A stretch of 64,000 nucleotides of DNA from Hamadaea tsunoensis DSM 44101. GTDB lineage: Bacteria > Actinomycetota > Actinomycetes > Mycobacteriales > Micromonosporaceae. Where the stretch lies: the NCBI RefSeq assembly GCF_000428945.1, contig NZ_KE386822.1, positions 247,457-311,456 of the forward strand, given 5' to 3'. Position numbers and translations under genes: made by a program. Below the pieces are notes generated by a model that saw only the letters and a list, made by a program, of their open reading frames with translations, was not told the DNA's origin and searched no databases. Positions 16,985 to 25,583 of this stretch are shown piece after piece; position 1 is the first letter of the stretch, and each line of letters starts with the position of its first letter.

Positions 16985-18466
16985 TTAGATGGGTTGATGG
17001 ATGGAGGACCGTCCCCGGCCCGCGCTCTTCGCCTGGTACATGGCCGCGTCGGCGGCGCGGATGAGTTCGAGCGCGTCGGTACGCCCGGCACCGCTGAGGG
17101 CGATGCCGATGCTCGCGTTGACCGTCACCGTCCGTCCACTCACGAAGATAGGCTCGCCGACCGCCGCGATGATCCGGTCGGCGACGGCCACCGCCTCGGC
17201 GGGATCCTCGACGTCGCCGAGCAGCAGGGCGAACTCGTCGCCGCCGTACCGGCCGGCGAGATCGGTCGAGCGCAGGTGGGTGGTGACCCGGGCGGCGGTG
17301 ACGGTGAGGATCTCGTCGCCGACGATGTGGCCGTGCTCGTCGTTGGCCTCCTTGAACCGGTCGAGGTCGAGGAAGAGCAGGGCGGCCGGGCGGCCCTCGG
17401 CGAGGTGCTCGTTGAGGCGTTCGAGGAACAGGCCGCGGCTGGCCAGGCCGGTCAGGGCGTCGTGGGCGGCCTGGTGCATCTTGCGGACGGTGTGCGCGTC
17501 GGTCAGCGCCAGGCTCACGTTCTGCGCCAGTACGCGCAGCGTCTGCGCCTCCTCGGCGGTGTAGATCCGGCCCGGCACGGTCGATCCGACCACCAAGGCA
17601 CCGCACACCTGGCCGTTCTCGTGCACGGGGACCGCCATGGAGATCCTCAGGTGGCCGTCGGTGATGTCGCGCAGGCAGGTGCCGGAGACGGCGTACCCGC
17701 TGACGGTCACCACTTCGCCGCGGCGGAGGGCCTCCCCGGCGGCACCGGCCTCGCCGGCGGGCATCGAGACCGTCTCGGGTCCCCGCAACCCGGCCGACGT
17801 ACGCAGCCGCAGCCGTTCGCTGTCGGCCGCGTCCCGGGTCCACAGCGCGACGATCTCGCCGCCGAGCAGGTCGAGGGCGGCCGCGACGATGCCGTCGAGG
17901 ACGTCCGGGACCGGGTCGCGGCGTTCGATGGCCCGCTGGATGAGCGACAGGTGCCGCAGCAGCCGCTGCTGTTCGTGCAGGGATTCCAGCAGCCGGGTGT
18001 TCTCGGCCGCCTGGCGTTCGCTGCGCTGGCGCATCTCGTGCTCCACGCGGAGCGTACGCAGCATGGTGAGGGTCAGGTCGAGGACGCGGGCCATGCCCCG
18101 CACGAGGCTGCGCTCCTCGACCGAGAAGCTGTCATAGCCCCAGCGAGCGACGATGAGCTGGCCGGGGCGGCTACCCGCCCACGACGCGGTCACCGCCGGG
18201 CTCTTGCCGAGGCCGGGCACGTCCAGCCAGTCGCGCTCGCGCCGGCCCACCGCGAGCAGGTCCTGCTCGGCGACGGCGTCGCGCGGGAAACCGATCGCCG
18301 CGACGACCTGCCCGTCCAGGACCACCGCGGCGACCTCGGCCTCCAGTGCCTGCGCGGCCCGCTCGGCGGCGCCGCGCGCGGCGGCGTCCTCGTCGGTGAA
18401 CGAGGACATCACGGCCAGGAGCTCCAGCAGCTGCTGGACCTGGAGGGACCCGGGGCCGTCGGCCAT
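16985..18466 (-). CDS. GAF-GGDEF diguanylate cyclase
   Basis: The 493-residue cytosolic protein has an N-terminal sensor region, a coiled-coil-like segment (HEMRQRSERQAAENTRLLES), and a GAF domain (about 190-320; GEIVALWTRDA, ISMAVPVHENGQVCGALVVG). A complete GGDEF domain follows (HDALTGLASRGLFLERL; active site GRYGGDEFALLL; SIGIALS). It probably makes cyclic di-GMP. The GGDEF signature is intact. Translation starts at ATG 18466, five bases after the FIST gene stop, so the two are co-transcribed and the FIST protein may sense the ligand that controls this cyclase (inference). Confidence 0.88.
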   Translation of the reverse strand: MADGPGSLQVQQLLELLAVMSSFTDEDAAARGAAERAAQALEAEVAAVVLDGQVVAAIGFPRDAVAEQDLLAVGRRERDWLDVPGLGKSPAVTASWAGSRPGQLIVARWGYDSFSVEERSLVRGMARVLDLTLTMLRTLRVEHEMRQRSERQAAENTRLLESLHEQQRLLRHLSLIQRAIERRDPVPDVLDGIVAAALDLLGGEIVALWTRDAADSERLRLRTSAGLRGPETVSMPAGEAGAAGEALRRGEVVTVSGYAVSGTCLRDITDGHLRISMAVPVHENGQVCGALVVGSTVPGRIYTAEEAQTLRVLAQNVSLALTDAHTVRKMHQAAHDALTGLASRGLFLERLNEHLAEGRPAALLFLDLDRFKEANDEHGHIVGDEILTVTAARVTTHLRSTDLAGRYGGDEFALLLGDVEDPAEAVAVADRIIAAVGEPIFVSGRTVTVNASIGIALSGAGRTDALELIRAADAAMYQAKSAGRGRSSIHQPI

Positions 18467-18471
18467 CGAGA

Positions 18472-19737
18472 TCAGCCCAGCGCCAGCACGGCGAGGGTCT
18501 GGTTGTGGAAGCCGTCGATGCCGCGGGTCCGGGCGATCTCGCCGTAGGTGTAGAACCCGCAGAACGGTACGCCGTCGGCCCACTTCTCGACGTGCGCGCC
18601 CTCCTTGACGATCCCGTCCTCGCCGAGGACCGCGCGCAGCGCGGCACAGCTGAACGTGAGCAGCCCGACCGGCGGCGCACCGTCGAGGCCGTCGATGGCG
18701 TCCTTGCAGGCGGCGTCGGTGGCGTCCAGAATGGACCGCTCGTCGCCGGTCAGCACCCACGTGAGACCGCCGTGGTCGATGGCGCCCCCGCCGCCGATCG
18801 AGCGGCCGACGAGGTCGACCTCCGTGCTGAGGTTGCGCGCCTCGATGCCGCTGCGGCGCTGGATGCCCAGCGGCCTCGACAGCGTGTACGCGGTGAACAC
18901 CTCCGGATCGGTCCAGGCCCGCGGCGGCGCCTCGATCCGTTCGAGGTAGACGTCGAGGGCCGGGCGGTCGTCGAGGGTGTAGACCCGGCCGTCCCCGGCG
19001 GACGTGACGATCATGGGTTGGCCGACCCGGCTCCAGCCGTGGCGTACGCCGATGGACAGCGGGGCCTCGGAGGTGATCGCGACGGCGATGACGGCGTCGG
19101 AGAGCACACGGTCGTCGGACATCAGGTAGCCGCCGGTCATCCGCCAGCCGTCCGCGCACGCCCCGCCGAACAGCGGCACCTCGGCGCCGAGCACGCTGTA
19201 GACGCCGCGCAGGATCGACTCCTGGTCGCGGATCGCCCCGTCGGTCAGCAGCATCAGGACGCGGTGCGCCCGGCGCTCGACGGCGTCCACGGCCCGGGCC
19301 AGGTCCTCGCCGGCCTCCCGCTGGCGGCCGGACACGTTCTCGGCGACGCGTACCGCGACGGCGAAGCCGGTTCCGCCGATGACGGCCACGGTGACCGTGC
19401 CGTCGGTGGGCCCGCCCGGTCCGAGTTCGCCGTGTGTCGTGCAGCCCACCACCGGTACGCCCGGCAGCACCTCCCGCAGCCCGGCGAGCACCTCGGCGGG
19501 TTCGTAGGTGATGGCCACGAAGACCAGGACCAGCTGGGGATCCGGCCCGATCGCGGCCGCGCCCGCCGCCGCCCGTCCGGCGGCCGCGCCGTCGGTCTCC
19601 GCCGACCGGCCGACGCCCATCCAGCGGTCCGGATGCGCTCGTGTCCGCCCGACGGCCACGGTCGGCCCGACGTTCTCTGGCTTGACGTTCTCGGGCCTGA
19701 CGTTCCCGGGCGTGATGTTCCCGCTGTCCCCGTTCAC
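18472..19737 (-). CDS. FIST-domain sensory protein
   Basis: The 421-residue protein shows FIST N- and C-domain features: LVLVFVAITYEPAEVLAGL, VVGCTTHGELG, GGACADGWRM, LLTFSCAALRAVLG, and the C-terminal GVPFCGFYTYGEIARTRG. FIST domains are predicted to bind small ligands such as amino acids and feed signalling enzymes. The GTG at 19737 is chosen because GGGAGGTG lies upstream. The N-terminus contains near-tandem PGNV/PENV units produced by a 15-bp repeat. It is directly upstream of the GGDEF cyclase. Confidence 0.85.
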   Translation of the reverse strand: MNGDSGNITPGNVRPENVKPENVGPTVAVGRTRAHPDRWMGVGRSAETDGAAAGRAAAGAAAIGPDPQLVLVFVAITYEPAEVLAGLREVLPGVPVVGCTTHGELGPGGPTDGTVTVAVIGGTGFAVAVRVAENVSGRQREAGEDLARAVDAVERRAHRVLMLLTDGAIRDQESILRGVYSVLGAEVPLFGGACADGWRMTGGYLMSDDRVLSDAVIAVAITSEAPLSIGVRHGWSRVGQPMIVTSAGDGRVYTLDDRPALDVYLERIEAPPRAWTDPEVFTAYTLSRPLGIQRRSGIEARNLSTEVDLVGRSIGGGGAIDHGGLTWVLTGDERSILDATDAACKDAIDGLDGAPPVGLLTFSCAALRAVLGEDGIVKEGAHVEKWADGVPFCGFYTYGEIARTRGIDGFHNQTLAVLALG

Positions 19738-19843
19738 GTGCTTCGCACCTCCCTGCGACGGGTGCGAGGTTCGGCTACGTCCCGCCGCCAGCATCAGGAG
19801 AATTCATAGTACTCACGCCGTTCTCACGTGGGCCGGAACCGCC

Positions 19844-20500
19844 TCACGCGTACCCGTAGGCTGGGATGATCGCGCCCGAGACGGGCCACGCGTCGGCCGA
19901 GCACAGGAACGCGATCACCTTCGCCATCGCCTCGACCGGCACGGCCTTGGCCAGCACGCCCTCCGGCATGACCGCCCGGTTGGCCGGAGTGTCCATGAGG
20001 GACGGAAGAACCGCGTTCACGCGTACGCCGGAAGCCTTGTACTGCTCGGCGAGCAGACCGGTCAGCCGGACCACCGCGGCCTTCGACACCGAGTACGCGA
20101 CGGGGTCGGCGCCGGTGACCGCGGACCGGGAGCCGACGTTGACGATGGCGCCGCCGCCGGTGAACCGGGGGAGCGCGGCCTGGCAGGACCACAGCGTGGT
20201 GGCCAGGTTGATGTCGATCGCGGCGTCGAGCGTGTTCTCGGTCAGTTCGCTCAGATCGCCGGGCTGGTAGCCGCCCGCGATGTTTACCAGGGCGGTGGGC
20301 GTGCCGGCGGCGTCCACCTGCTCCCAGGCGGCCTGCACGGCGGCGCGGTCGGTCAGGTCGACCCGCACGGCCTCGGCGCCCGGCAGGGTCTCGCCGGAAC
20401 GGTCGAGCGCGAGGACGCGGCAGCCGCGGCCGAGCAGCTCGGCGACGGTGGCACGGCCCAGGGCGCCGCTGGCGCCGGTGACGACGACGAGATCAGTCAT
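19844..20500 (-). CDS. short-chain dehydrogenase/reductase
   Basis: The 218-residue protein has the SDR NAD(P) site VVVTGASGALGRAT, the stabilising NIAG, and the catalytic YSVSK motif with an upstream Ser (NVGSRSAV). The C-terminus (LMDTPANRA, FLCSADAWPVSGA) is standard for the family. A reductase or dehydrogenase role on an unknown carbonyl or alcohol is expected in the cytoplasm. It stands next to the ornithine-cyclodeaminase-like gene in the same orientation with a 62-bp gap, so a shared transcript is possible. Confidence 0.88.
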   Translation of the reverse strand: MTDLVVVTGASGALGRATVAELLGRGCRVLALDRSGETLPGAEAVRVDLTDRAAVQAAWEQVDAAGTPTALVNIAGGYQPGDLSELTENTLDAAIDINLATTLWSCQAALPRFTGGGAIVNVGSRSAVTGADPVAYSVSKAAVVRLTGLLAEQYKASGVRVNAVLPSLMDTPANRAVMPEGVLAKAVPVEAMAKVIAFLCSADAWPVSGAIIPAYGYA

Positions 20501-20562
20501 GGGCCCATTCTTCAATAACGGCCGCCCCGTCGAGGGCTTTGCGCGCTGACTTGTCGCAGCTC

Positions 20563-21402
20563 TCAGGCGAGCCGCTGGTGCAGGGCGGCGGCGACGACCA
20601 GGTCCTCCCAGGCCATGCCGACGCTCTTGAACAGCCGCGGCCGGCCGAGGTCGGCCTCCGCCGCGGTCCCGCCGGCCAGCCCGGGCAGCCCGGCCAGCGC
20701 GACGATCTCGCCCGGTGGCAGGTCGCGCAGCTCCCCGCAGGTGGCGGCGACCGAGCGGGCCTCGGCGTACACCGTCGCGCGGCGGACGAACACCTCGTCG
20801 ACCTCGCGTACGCCGGGTTCGTGCGAGCCGACGGCCACCACGCAGCACCCGTCGGGCGGCGCCGAGCCGTCGAAGACCGGCCGCCCCGCGGTCGTCGCGC
20901 AGATGACGAGGTCGGCATCGGACAGATCCGGCCGCGGGTCCGCCGAACTCACCAGGGCGGCCGTCGACCCGGGCCGGATGTGGTGCAGCGCCTCGATGTG
21001 CGCCCGCGCCTGCGGGCCCCGGCCGAACACCACCGTCCGTAGTGGACGATGCGGGGTCAGGGCGGCCACGGCGAGCATCGAGACGGCCGGCGTACGCACG
21101 CTGGTCAGCGCGGCGCCGTCGACGAGCGCCAGCGGGGTGAGGGTCGCGCCGTCGAAGAGCAGGTAGACACCCTGGATCCGGGGAAGTCCGAGCGTGGCGT
21201 TCCCGGGCGCGACCGACACCACCTTCACACCCGCGTACGCGCCGTGGGCGGCGGGCATCAGCAGCAGTTCACCGCCGGGCGCCGGGGCGGCCGAGCGGGC
21301 CGGCCCGGCTTCGGGATCGAGCCCGCCGGCCAGCGCGGCCCGCAGGGCCGCCACGGCATCGAGCGGGCTCAGGGTGGACGGGTCCAGCCACGGCAGGTCC
21401 AT
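20563..21402 (-). CDS. ornithine cyclodeaminase/mu-crystallin family protein
   Basis: The 279-residue protein has the family N-terminal region (ALRAALAGGL, GVKVVSVAPGNA, GVYLLFDGATLTPLALVDG, LTSVRTPAVS) and a Rossmann segment (TVVFGRGPQARAHIEAL, LVICATTAGRPVFDG). Members include ornithine cyclodeaminases, alanine and opine dehydrogenases and imine reductases, so the substrate is open. It uses NAD(P). The ATG at 21402 follows GGTGGAGA. It is divergent from a P450 across a 17-bp tandem array, which hints at a small tailoring or catabolic locus. Confidence 0.82.
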   Translation of the reverse strand: MDLPWLDPSTLSPLDAVAALRAALAGGLDPEAGPARSAAPAPGGELLLMPAAHGAYAGVKVVSVAPGNATLGLPRIQGVYLLFDGATLTPLALVDGAALTSVRTPAVSMLAVAALTPHRPLRTVVFGRGPQARAHIEALHHIRPGSTAALVSSADPRPDLSDADLVICATTAGRPVFDGSAPPDGCCVVAVGSHEPGVREVDEVFVRRATVYAEARSVAATCGELRDLPPGEIVALAGLPGLAGGTAAEADLGRPRLFKSVGMAWEDLVVAAALHQRLA

Positions 21403-21426
21403 GCGCCCATTCTCCACCGGGCGCCG

Positions 21427-21528
21427 GTGCACAGCGCTCATCAGTGCACTGCGCTCATCAGTGCACAGCGCTCATCAGTGCACTGCGCTCATCAGTGCAC
21501 TGCGTTCATCAGTGCACGGCGAGCATCG
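21427..21528. repeat. 17-bp tandem repeat, 6 copies, between divergent genes
   Basis: The unit GTGCAC-N-GCGCTCATCA repeats head to tail at 21427, 21444, 21461, 21478, 21495 and 21512 with one or two changes per copy. It lies between the ornithine-cyclodeaminase-like gene and the P450 gene, so it may carry repeated operator sites (GTGCAC is itself palindromic). There are no unique spacers, so it is not a CRISPR array. Confidence 0.9.
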
Positions 21529-21605
21529 GGCGGGGCGGTCGTCGGTTGCACATTGAGCATCGGTTACTCAGGCGTGCCGATGGGTCCGGGCGGGACCGTG
21601 GACGC

Positions 21606-22955
21606 ATGACGACGAACGCGCCCCGCGCCACCGCCCGCCCGCTGCCCCTGCTCGGCCACGCGCTGCACCTGCTGCGCGATCCCTTCACCTTCCTGTGCGC
21701 CGCCCGCGACCAGGCGCCCGTGGTGCGCATCCGGATCGGGCCGGGCGACGCGTACGTCGTGAGCTCACCGGCCCTCATCCGGCAGATCCTCACCGCCGAC
21801 GCGCGCCGCTACGAGAAGGGCGTCCAGTTCGACAAGCTGCGCCCGATCATCGGCAACGGCCTGGTCACCGCCGGCGGCGAGGAGCACCTGCGGCACCGCC
21901 GCCTGGTGCAGCCCGCGTTTCACCACACCCGGATCGAGGCGTACGCGCGGACGATGCGTACCGTCGCCGAGGAGGCGACCGCTGCCTGGGAGAACGCCGA
22001 CATAGACCTCAACGCGGAGCTGGCCCGGATCACCCTGCGGATCGTGGCGAAGACGATGTTCAGCACGGATCTCGGCGACGAGGTCGTGGCGGAGGTCGTC
22101 CGTTCGATGCCGACCGTCCTGTCCGGCATCACCAAGCGGGCGCTGTCGCCCTTCGCGTTCCTGGAGAAGCTGCCGACCGCCGAGAACCGGGCCTTCGCCG
22201 CGGCCAACGCGCGCCTGCGCTCGGTCGTGGACCGCATCATCGCCGAGTACCGCCGTCATGGTGCCGACCAGGGCGACATGGTGTCGATGCTGCTGCTCGC
22301 CCGCGACGAGGAGACCGGCGCGGGCCTGTCCGACGAGCAGGTACGCGACGAGGTGATCACGATGCTCCTCGCCGGCACCGAGACGACGGCCAACCTGCTC
22401 GCCTGGGTGCTGCACGTCCTCGGCGGCCGCCCGGATCTCGAGAGCCGCCTGCACGACGAGGTCGATGCCGCCCTCGGCGAGGATGAGGAGATCACGGTCG
22501 AGACGATCGGCCGCCTCGCGTACGCCCGGCGGTTGATCACGGAAACCCTGCGCCTGTACCCGCCGGCGTGGCTGATCACCCGGCGGACCCTGGGCGAGGT
22601 GGACCTCGGCGAGGTACGCCTCCCGGCGGGTGCGTCGGTGCTCTTCTCGCCCTACGCCGTGCACCGTGACCCCACCGTGTACGCCGACCCGGACGTCTTC
22701 GACCCGGACCGCTGGCTCGGCCCGGCGGTGCCGCGGGTGTCGTTCATCCCGTTCGGCGCCGGGAACCGGCAGTGCGTCGGCGAGGGGTTCGCCTGGACCG
22801 AGGCGCTGGTGGTGCTGGCGACGATCGCCCGGCGGTACCGGTTGCGGCCGGTGCCGGGAGTGGCGGTCCGGATGACGGCGAGCGCGACGCTGACCCCGTC
22901 GGCGCTGCCGATGACCGTCCACCCGCGAGTCCGGTCCCTGCCGGTGTACGCCTGA
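21606..22955 (+). CDS. cytochrome P450
   Basis: The 449-residue soluble P450 has the I-helix oxygen-activation motif LAGTETTANL, the K-helix ETLRLYP (ExxR), the meander region DRWLGP, and the heme-ligand loop FIPFGAGNRQCVGEGF with its Cys. The N-terminal LPLLGHALHLLRDPFTFL resembles CYP102/110-like bacterial enzymes that take hydrophobic substrates. No redox partner is adjacent. The ATG at 21606 is followed by the normal N-terminal segment. Its substrate may be a fatty acid, terpene or local product; this is not assignable. Confidence 0.92.
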   Translation: MTTNAPRATARPLPLLGHALHLLRDPFTFLCAARDQAPVVRIRIGPGDAYVVSSPALIRQILTADARRYEKGVQFDKLRPIIGNGLVTAGGEEHLRHRRLVQPAFHHTRIEAYARTMRTVAEEATAAWENADIDLNAELARITLRIVAKTMFSTDLGDEVVAEVVRSMPTVLSGITKRALSPFAFLEKLPTAENRAFAAANARLRSVVDRIIAEYRRHGADQGDMVSMLLLARDEETGAGLSDEQVRDEVITMLLAGTETTANLLAWVLHVLGGRPDLESRLHDEVDAALGEDEEITVETIGRLAYARRLITETLRLYPPAWLITRRTLGEVDLGEVRLPAGASVLFSPYAVHRDPTVYADPDVFDPDRWLGPAVPRVSFIPFGAGNRQCVGEGFAWTEALVVLATIARRYRLRPVPGVAVRMTASATLTPSALPMTVHPRVRSLPVYA

Positions 22956-23046
22956 TCCGGCTCTTCGCGTGGACGTGCGGGTCGCGACGACCGTGCGGCA
23001 CGCGTACGGCCGGCGGTTCTCCGAGGCAACCCGATCGCCGCGCCGA

Positions 23047-23171
23047 CCTTGATCATGTCGCGCAGAAATGTCGAAGTGGATCGCCGGACCTTGATCGTGA
23101 AACAGGTATATGTCGCGGGAGCCGGATTTCGACATATACGGCTGACATGATGACGGCTGACATGATCAAGG
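23047..23171. repeat. nested inverted repeats in a gene-free stretch
   Basis: CCTTGATCATGTC (23047-23059) is the perfect reverse complement of GACATGATCAAGG (23159-23171). Inside, TATATGTC (23107-23114) pairs with GACATATA (23131-23138), and TGACATGAT is directly repeated. The stretch 22956-23282 holds no gene. The inner pair looks like an operator for the downstream small membrane gene; the outer pair could form a long hairpin. Confidence 0.6.
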
Positions 23172-23282
23172 CCGGTGCGCGGGGGCCCCGGTGGAGAGCC
23201 CGGAATCCGCGTTCGATCAGCGCGCTGATCATGGTCGCGGCGCCCGCGTTTCAGGCCCGGAGCGCCGGGGAAGAGTCACCGC

Positions 23283-23426
23283 ATGGATTTCATACTGTGG
23301 CTCATCGCGGTCATCCTGGTCATCGCCGGGATCGTCGCCATCTTCCGCCGCCAGGTGATCTGGGGCATCGTGCTGATCATCGTCGGCCTGCTGGTGGGTC
23401 CCGGCGGTGTGAGCATCTTCCATTGA
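23283..23426 (+). CDS. GPGG-type small membrane protein (47 residues)
   Basis: MDFILWLIAVILVIAGIVAI opens a 47-codon gene with two hydrophobic helices split by FRRQ and ending GLLVGPGGVSIFH. Actinomycetes commonly carry such small proteins with a conserved GPGG end. The ATG at 23283 has GGGGAAGAG upstream. It is presumably an inner-membrane protein; function unknown. The upstream stretch holds nested inverted repeats that could control it. Confidence 0.75.
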   Translation: MDFILWLIAVILVIAGIVAIFRRQVIWGIVLIIVGLLVGPGGVSIFH

Positions 23427-23574
23427 CCCTCGCAGGCGCAGCGGCTGGTATCGGCGCTGGTCCCGACCCTGGTCGGCATCGGCGCCGGGATCCATGCCGG
23501 TCGGTGGCGCGCGGGTGACGGACGAATCGGAGCAATCCGCCTGATCCGGACGTCCGTCACCCTATGCTGAGCCC

Positions 23575-24525
23575 ATGGACGGCTCAGCCGCACCGCCACC
23601 AGCGCCACCACCCGAGGGCACCGGCCAGCCCGGGGACCCGGACGAGAGGCGACCGGGTCACCCGGAGGAGACGGGCGAGGGGCCGCCGCCGCCCGACGAG
23701 CGCGCCGAACCCGGAACCGGGACCGTGCCGCCGCCGGATGCCGGGTGGCCGCCGTCGGCTCCCGATGCGTCCACCGCGCCCGCGACCACGCCGATTCCCC
23801 CGGCGGCCGCGCAGGCAGAGCCGCCCGCCGCCGTTCCGCCGCCCACTGCTGTTCCGCCGGCCGCTGTTCCGCCTACTGCTGTTCCGCCGGCCGCTGTTCC
23901 GCCGGTCGCCGGGGAGCAGCCGTACCAGAGCGAGCAGCCGTACCAGAGCGGGCAGCCGAGTCCTGGGGAGCAGCCGTACCAGAGCGGGCAGCCGAGTCCT
24001 GGGGAGCAGCCGTACCCGGGTGGGCAGCCGTACAACGCGCCGACCTATGCGCCGCCGGGTCAGCCCGTCGGCCCGCCGAGCGCCGGCAAGCGCAAGCCCT
24101 GGCTCGTCCCGTTGCTCATCGGGCTCGCCGCCGTCCTCGCCCTCTGCTGCATCGGCGGCAGCGCGATCGCCTTCTTCGCCGCCCACGAGGCCGCGCGCGA
24201 CAAGAGTTTCACCGTGACGGGTGACCTCACCCTGGACGCCGGGGGCGAGGGGATCACCGGCGACGCGTGCTTCGGCATGGGCGGCTACAGCGACATCAAC
24301 CAGGGTACGAAGGTCACGGTGACCGACGACGCCGGCAAGGCGCTGGGAACCGGCCAGCTCGGCGCGGGCAAGGCGGACAACCAGCTGTGCGTCTTCGATT
24401 TCAGCGTGCCGAAGGTCGCCAAGGGGTCGAAGTTCTACGGTGTCACGGTCTCCGATCGCGGGACCGTACGCTTCAGCGCCGACACCATCCAGCAGCACCC
24501 GGTCCACCTGACCCTGGGCGGCTGA
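23575..24525 (+). CDS. proline-rich single-pass membrane protein of unknown function
   Basis: The 316-residue protein has a long disordered N-terminal region. It includes tandem AVPP units and about four QPYQSGQPSPGE units (15-39-bp DNA repeats, roughly residues 85-150). One membrane helix follows (PLLIGLAAVLALCCIGGSAI), then an extracytoplasmic domain of about 110 residues with two cysteines (GDACFGMGGYSDI, NQLCVFDFSV). The layout resembles actinobacterial DUF4190-like or secreted-domain proteins, but I do not recognise the outer domain. A family A palindrome follows its stop codon. Confidence 0.65.
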   Translation: MDGSAAPPPAPPPEGTGQPGDPDERRPGHPEETGEGPPPPDERAEPGTGTVPPPDAGWPPSAPDASTAPATTPIPPAAAQAEPPAAVPPPTAVPPAAVPPTAVPPAAVPPVAGEQPYQSEQPYQSGQPSPGEQPYQSGQPSPGEQPYPGGQPYNAPTYAPPGQPVGPPSAGKRKPWLVPLLIGLAAVLALCCIGGSAIAFFAAHEAARDKSFTVTGDLTLDAGGEGITGDACFGMGGYSDINQGTKVTVTDDAGKALGTGQLGAGKADNQLCVFDFSVPKVAKGSKFYGVTVSDRGTVRFSADTIQQHPVHLTLGG

Positions 24526-24573
24526 CCGCACCGACTGCCCGCACCGACTGTCCGCACCGCCCGCCGACTCCCA

Positions 24574-24643
24574 ACGATCTTGCGCGAATGCCCCGCATTT
24601 CGTCCGATATGCCCGATAAGCCCGGACATTCGCGCAAGATCGT
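24574..24643. repeat. long intergenic palindrome, family A copy 2
   Basis: The 17-bp arms 24574-24590 and 24627-24643 (ACGATCTTGCGCGAATG and its complement) flank a 36-nt loop. The arm sequence is the same as in the copy at 276-353, while the loops differ. It lies between two convergent genes, as expected for a bidirectional terminator. A 15-16-bp CGTCGAAAAG tandem (24641-24671) overlaps its right end. Confidence 0.8.
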
Positions 24644-24673
24644 CGAAAAGGGGGGCGTCGAAAAGAGGGGGTG

Positions 24674-25114
24674 TTAGAGGTCGCGGGAGGATCCCCACTG
24701 GGTCACGATGCTGCCGGGCGGGACGTCGTTGGTGATCGCGTACCAGTAGAACTCGAAGAGGTCGTGCTCGGCGCCGAGTTCGAGCCGCTTGGCCACCTTG
24801 TGGTGGGGGAAGCCGCGGAAACCGGTCGGCAGGTCGACCGCCGCCATCTTCTGCTCGGGGTCGTAGATCCAGCGGCCGCCCGCGTGGCGTACCAGGAGTT
24901 CGCCGAGGTACGCGCCGATCCCCGCGACGAGGGCCTCGAACTCCTCCTCGGTCGGGCCGGCCGCGAGGAACGTCTCGCAGACGGAGTCGAGGCGGGTGGC
25001 CTCGGTCGACGCCCAGGTGAACTCGTCACCCGCGAACGCCTCGGCGAGCGTACGCATGGCGAGGGCGGTCTGATCGTCGGTGGGTCGGGCGGACCGGCGC
25101 AACCATCGCGGCAT
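24674..25114 (-). CDS. conserved hypothetical protein
   Basis: The 146-residue soluble protein shows no motif I can name with confidence. A C-terminal half with GAYLGELLVRHAGGRWIYDP, FRGFPHHKVAKRLELG and HDLFEFYWYAI faintly resembles DUF3806-like proteins. It has few hydrophobic stretches and is probably cytosolic. The ATG at 25114 is the natural start. It lies downstream of and in the same orientation as several unrelated genes and converges with the proline-rich membrane protein gene. Confidence 0.5.
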   Translation of the reverse strand: MPRWLRRSARPTDDQTALAMRTLAEAFAGDEFTWASTEATRLDSVCETFLAAGPTEEEFEALVAGIGAYLGELLVRHAGGRWIYDPEQKMAAVDLPTGFRGFPHHKVAKRLELGAEHDLFEFYWYAITNDVPPGSIVTQWGSSRDL

Positions 25115-25195
25115 GGGGGTACCTCCGTTGCTGAACGGCGAGCGTACCCCTTGAGCTGGTCTTTTGTCAGCAGCAAGATTTATTGGGAGTGGGGC

Positions 25196-25579
25196 TCAGC
25201 GCGGTTGGAGGAGGTCCCACAGGTTGCCGTAGAGGTCCCGGAACACGGCGACCGTCGCGTACGCCTCGTGGCGCGGCTCCTCCAGGAAATCGACCCCGGC
25301 CGCGGTCATCCGGGCGTGGTCGCGGGCGAAGTCGTCGGTGCTCAGGAACAGCCCGACCGTCCCGCCGGTCTGGTCGCCGACCCGCGCGGCCTGCTCGTCC
25401 GTGCCCGCCTGCGACAGCAGCAGCCCGGCCTGGCCGCCCGCCGGTCCGACGACGACCCAGCGCCGCCCGCCCGGCAGGGCGGTGTCCTCGCGCAGCTCGA
25501 AGCCGAGCGCGTCCACGTAGAAAGCGATGGCCTCGTCGTAGTCGCGGACGACGAGCTTGGTGAGACTGATGTGCGCCAC
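25196..25579 (-). CDS. VOC-superfamily (glyoxalase/bleomycin-resistance-like) protein
   Basis: The 127-residue protein has paired beta-alpha-beta-beta-beta modules typical of the vicinal-oxygen-chelate fold: LVVRDYDEAIAFYVDALGFE in the first module and FARDHARMTAAGVDFLEEP with FRDLYGNLWDLLQ in the second. It may be a small-molecule-binding or isomerase-type enzyme. It starts 4 bp after the stop of the condensation-like gene, so they are likely co-transcribed. Confidence 0.85.
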   Translation of the reverse strand: MAHISLTKLVVRDYDEAIAFYVDALGFELREDTALPGGRRWVVVGPAGGQAGLLLSQAGTDEQAARVGDQTGGTVGLFLSTDDFARDHARMTAAGVDFLEEPRHEAYATVAVFRDLYGNLWDLLQPR

Positions 25580-25583
25580 GCCC

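Noticed and set aside
21427..21528. CRISPR array
   Set aside because: The repeats are directly contiguous with no unique spacers and there are no cas genes; it is a simple tandem array.
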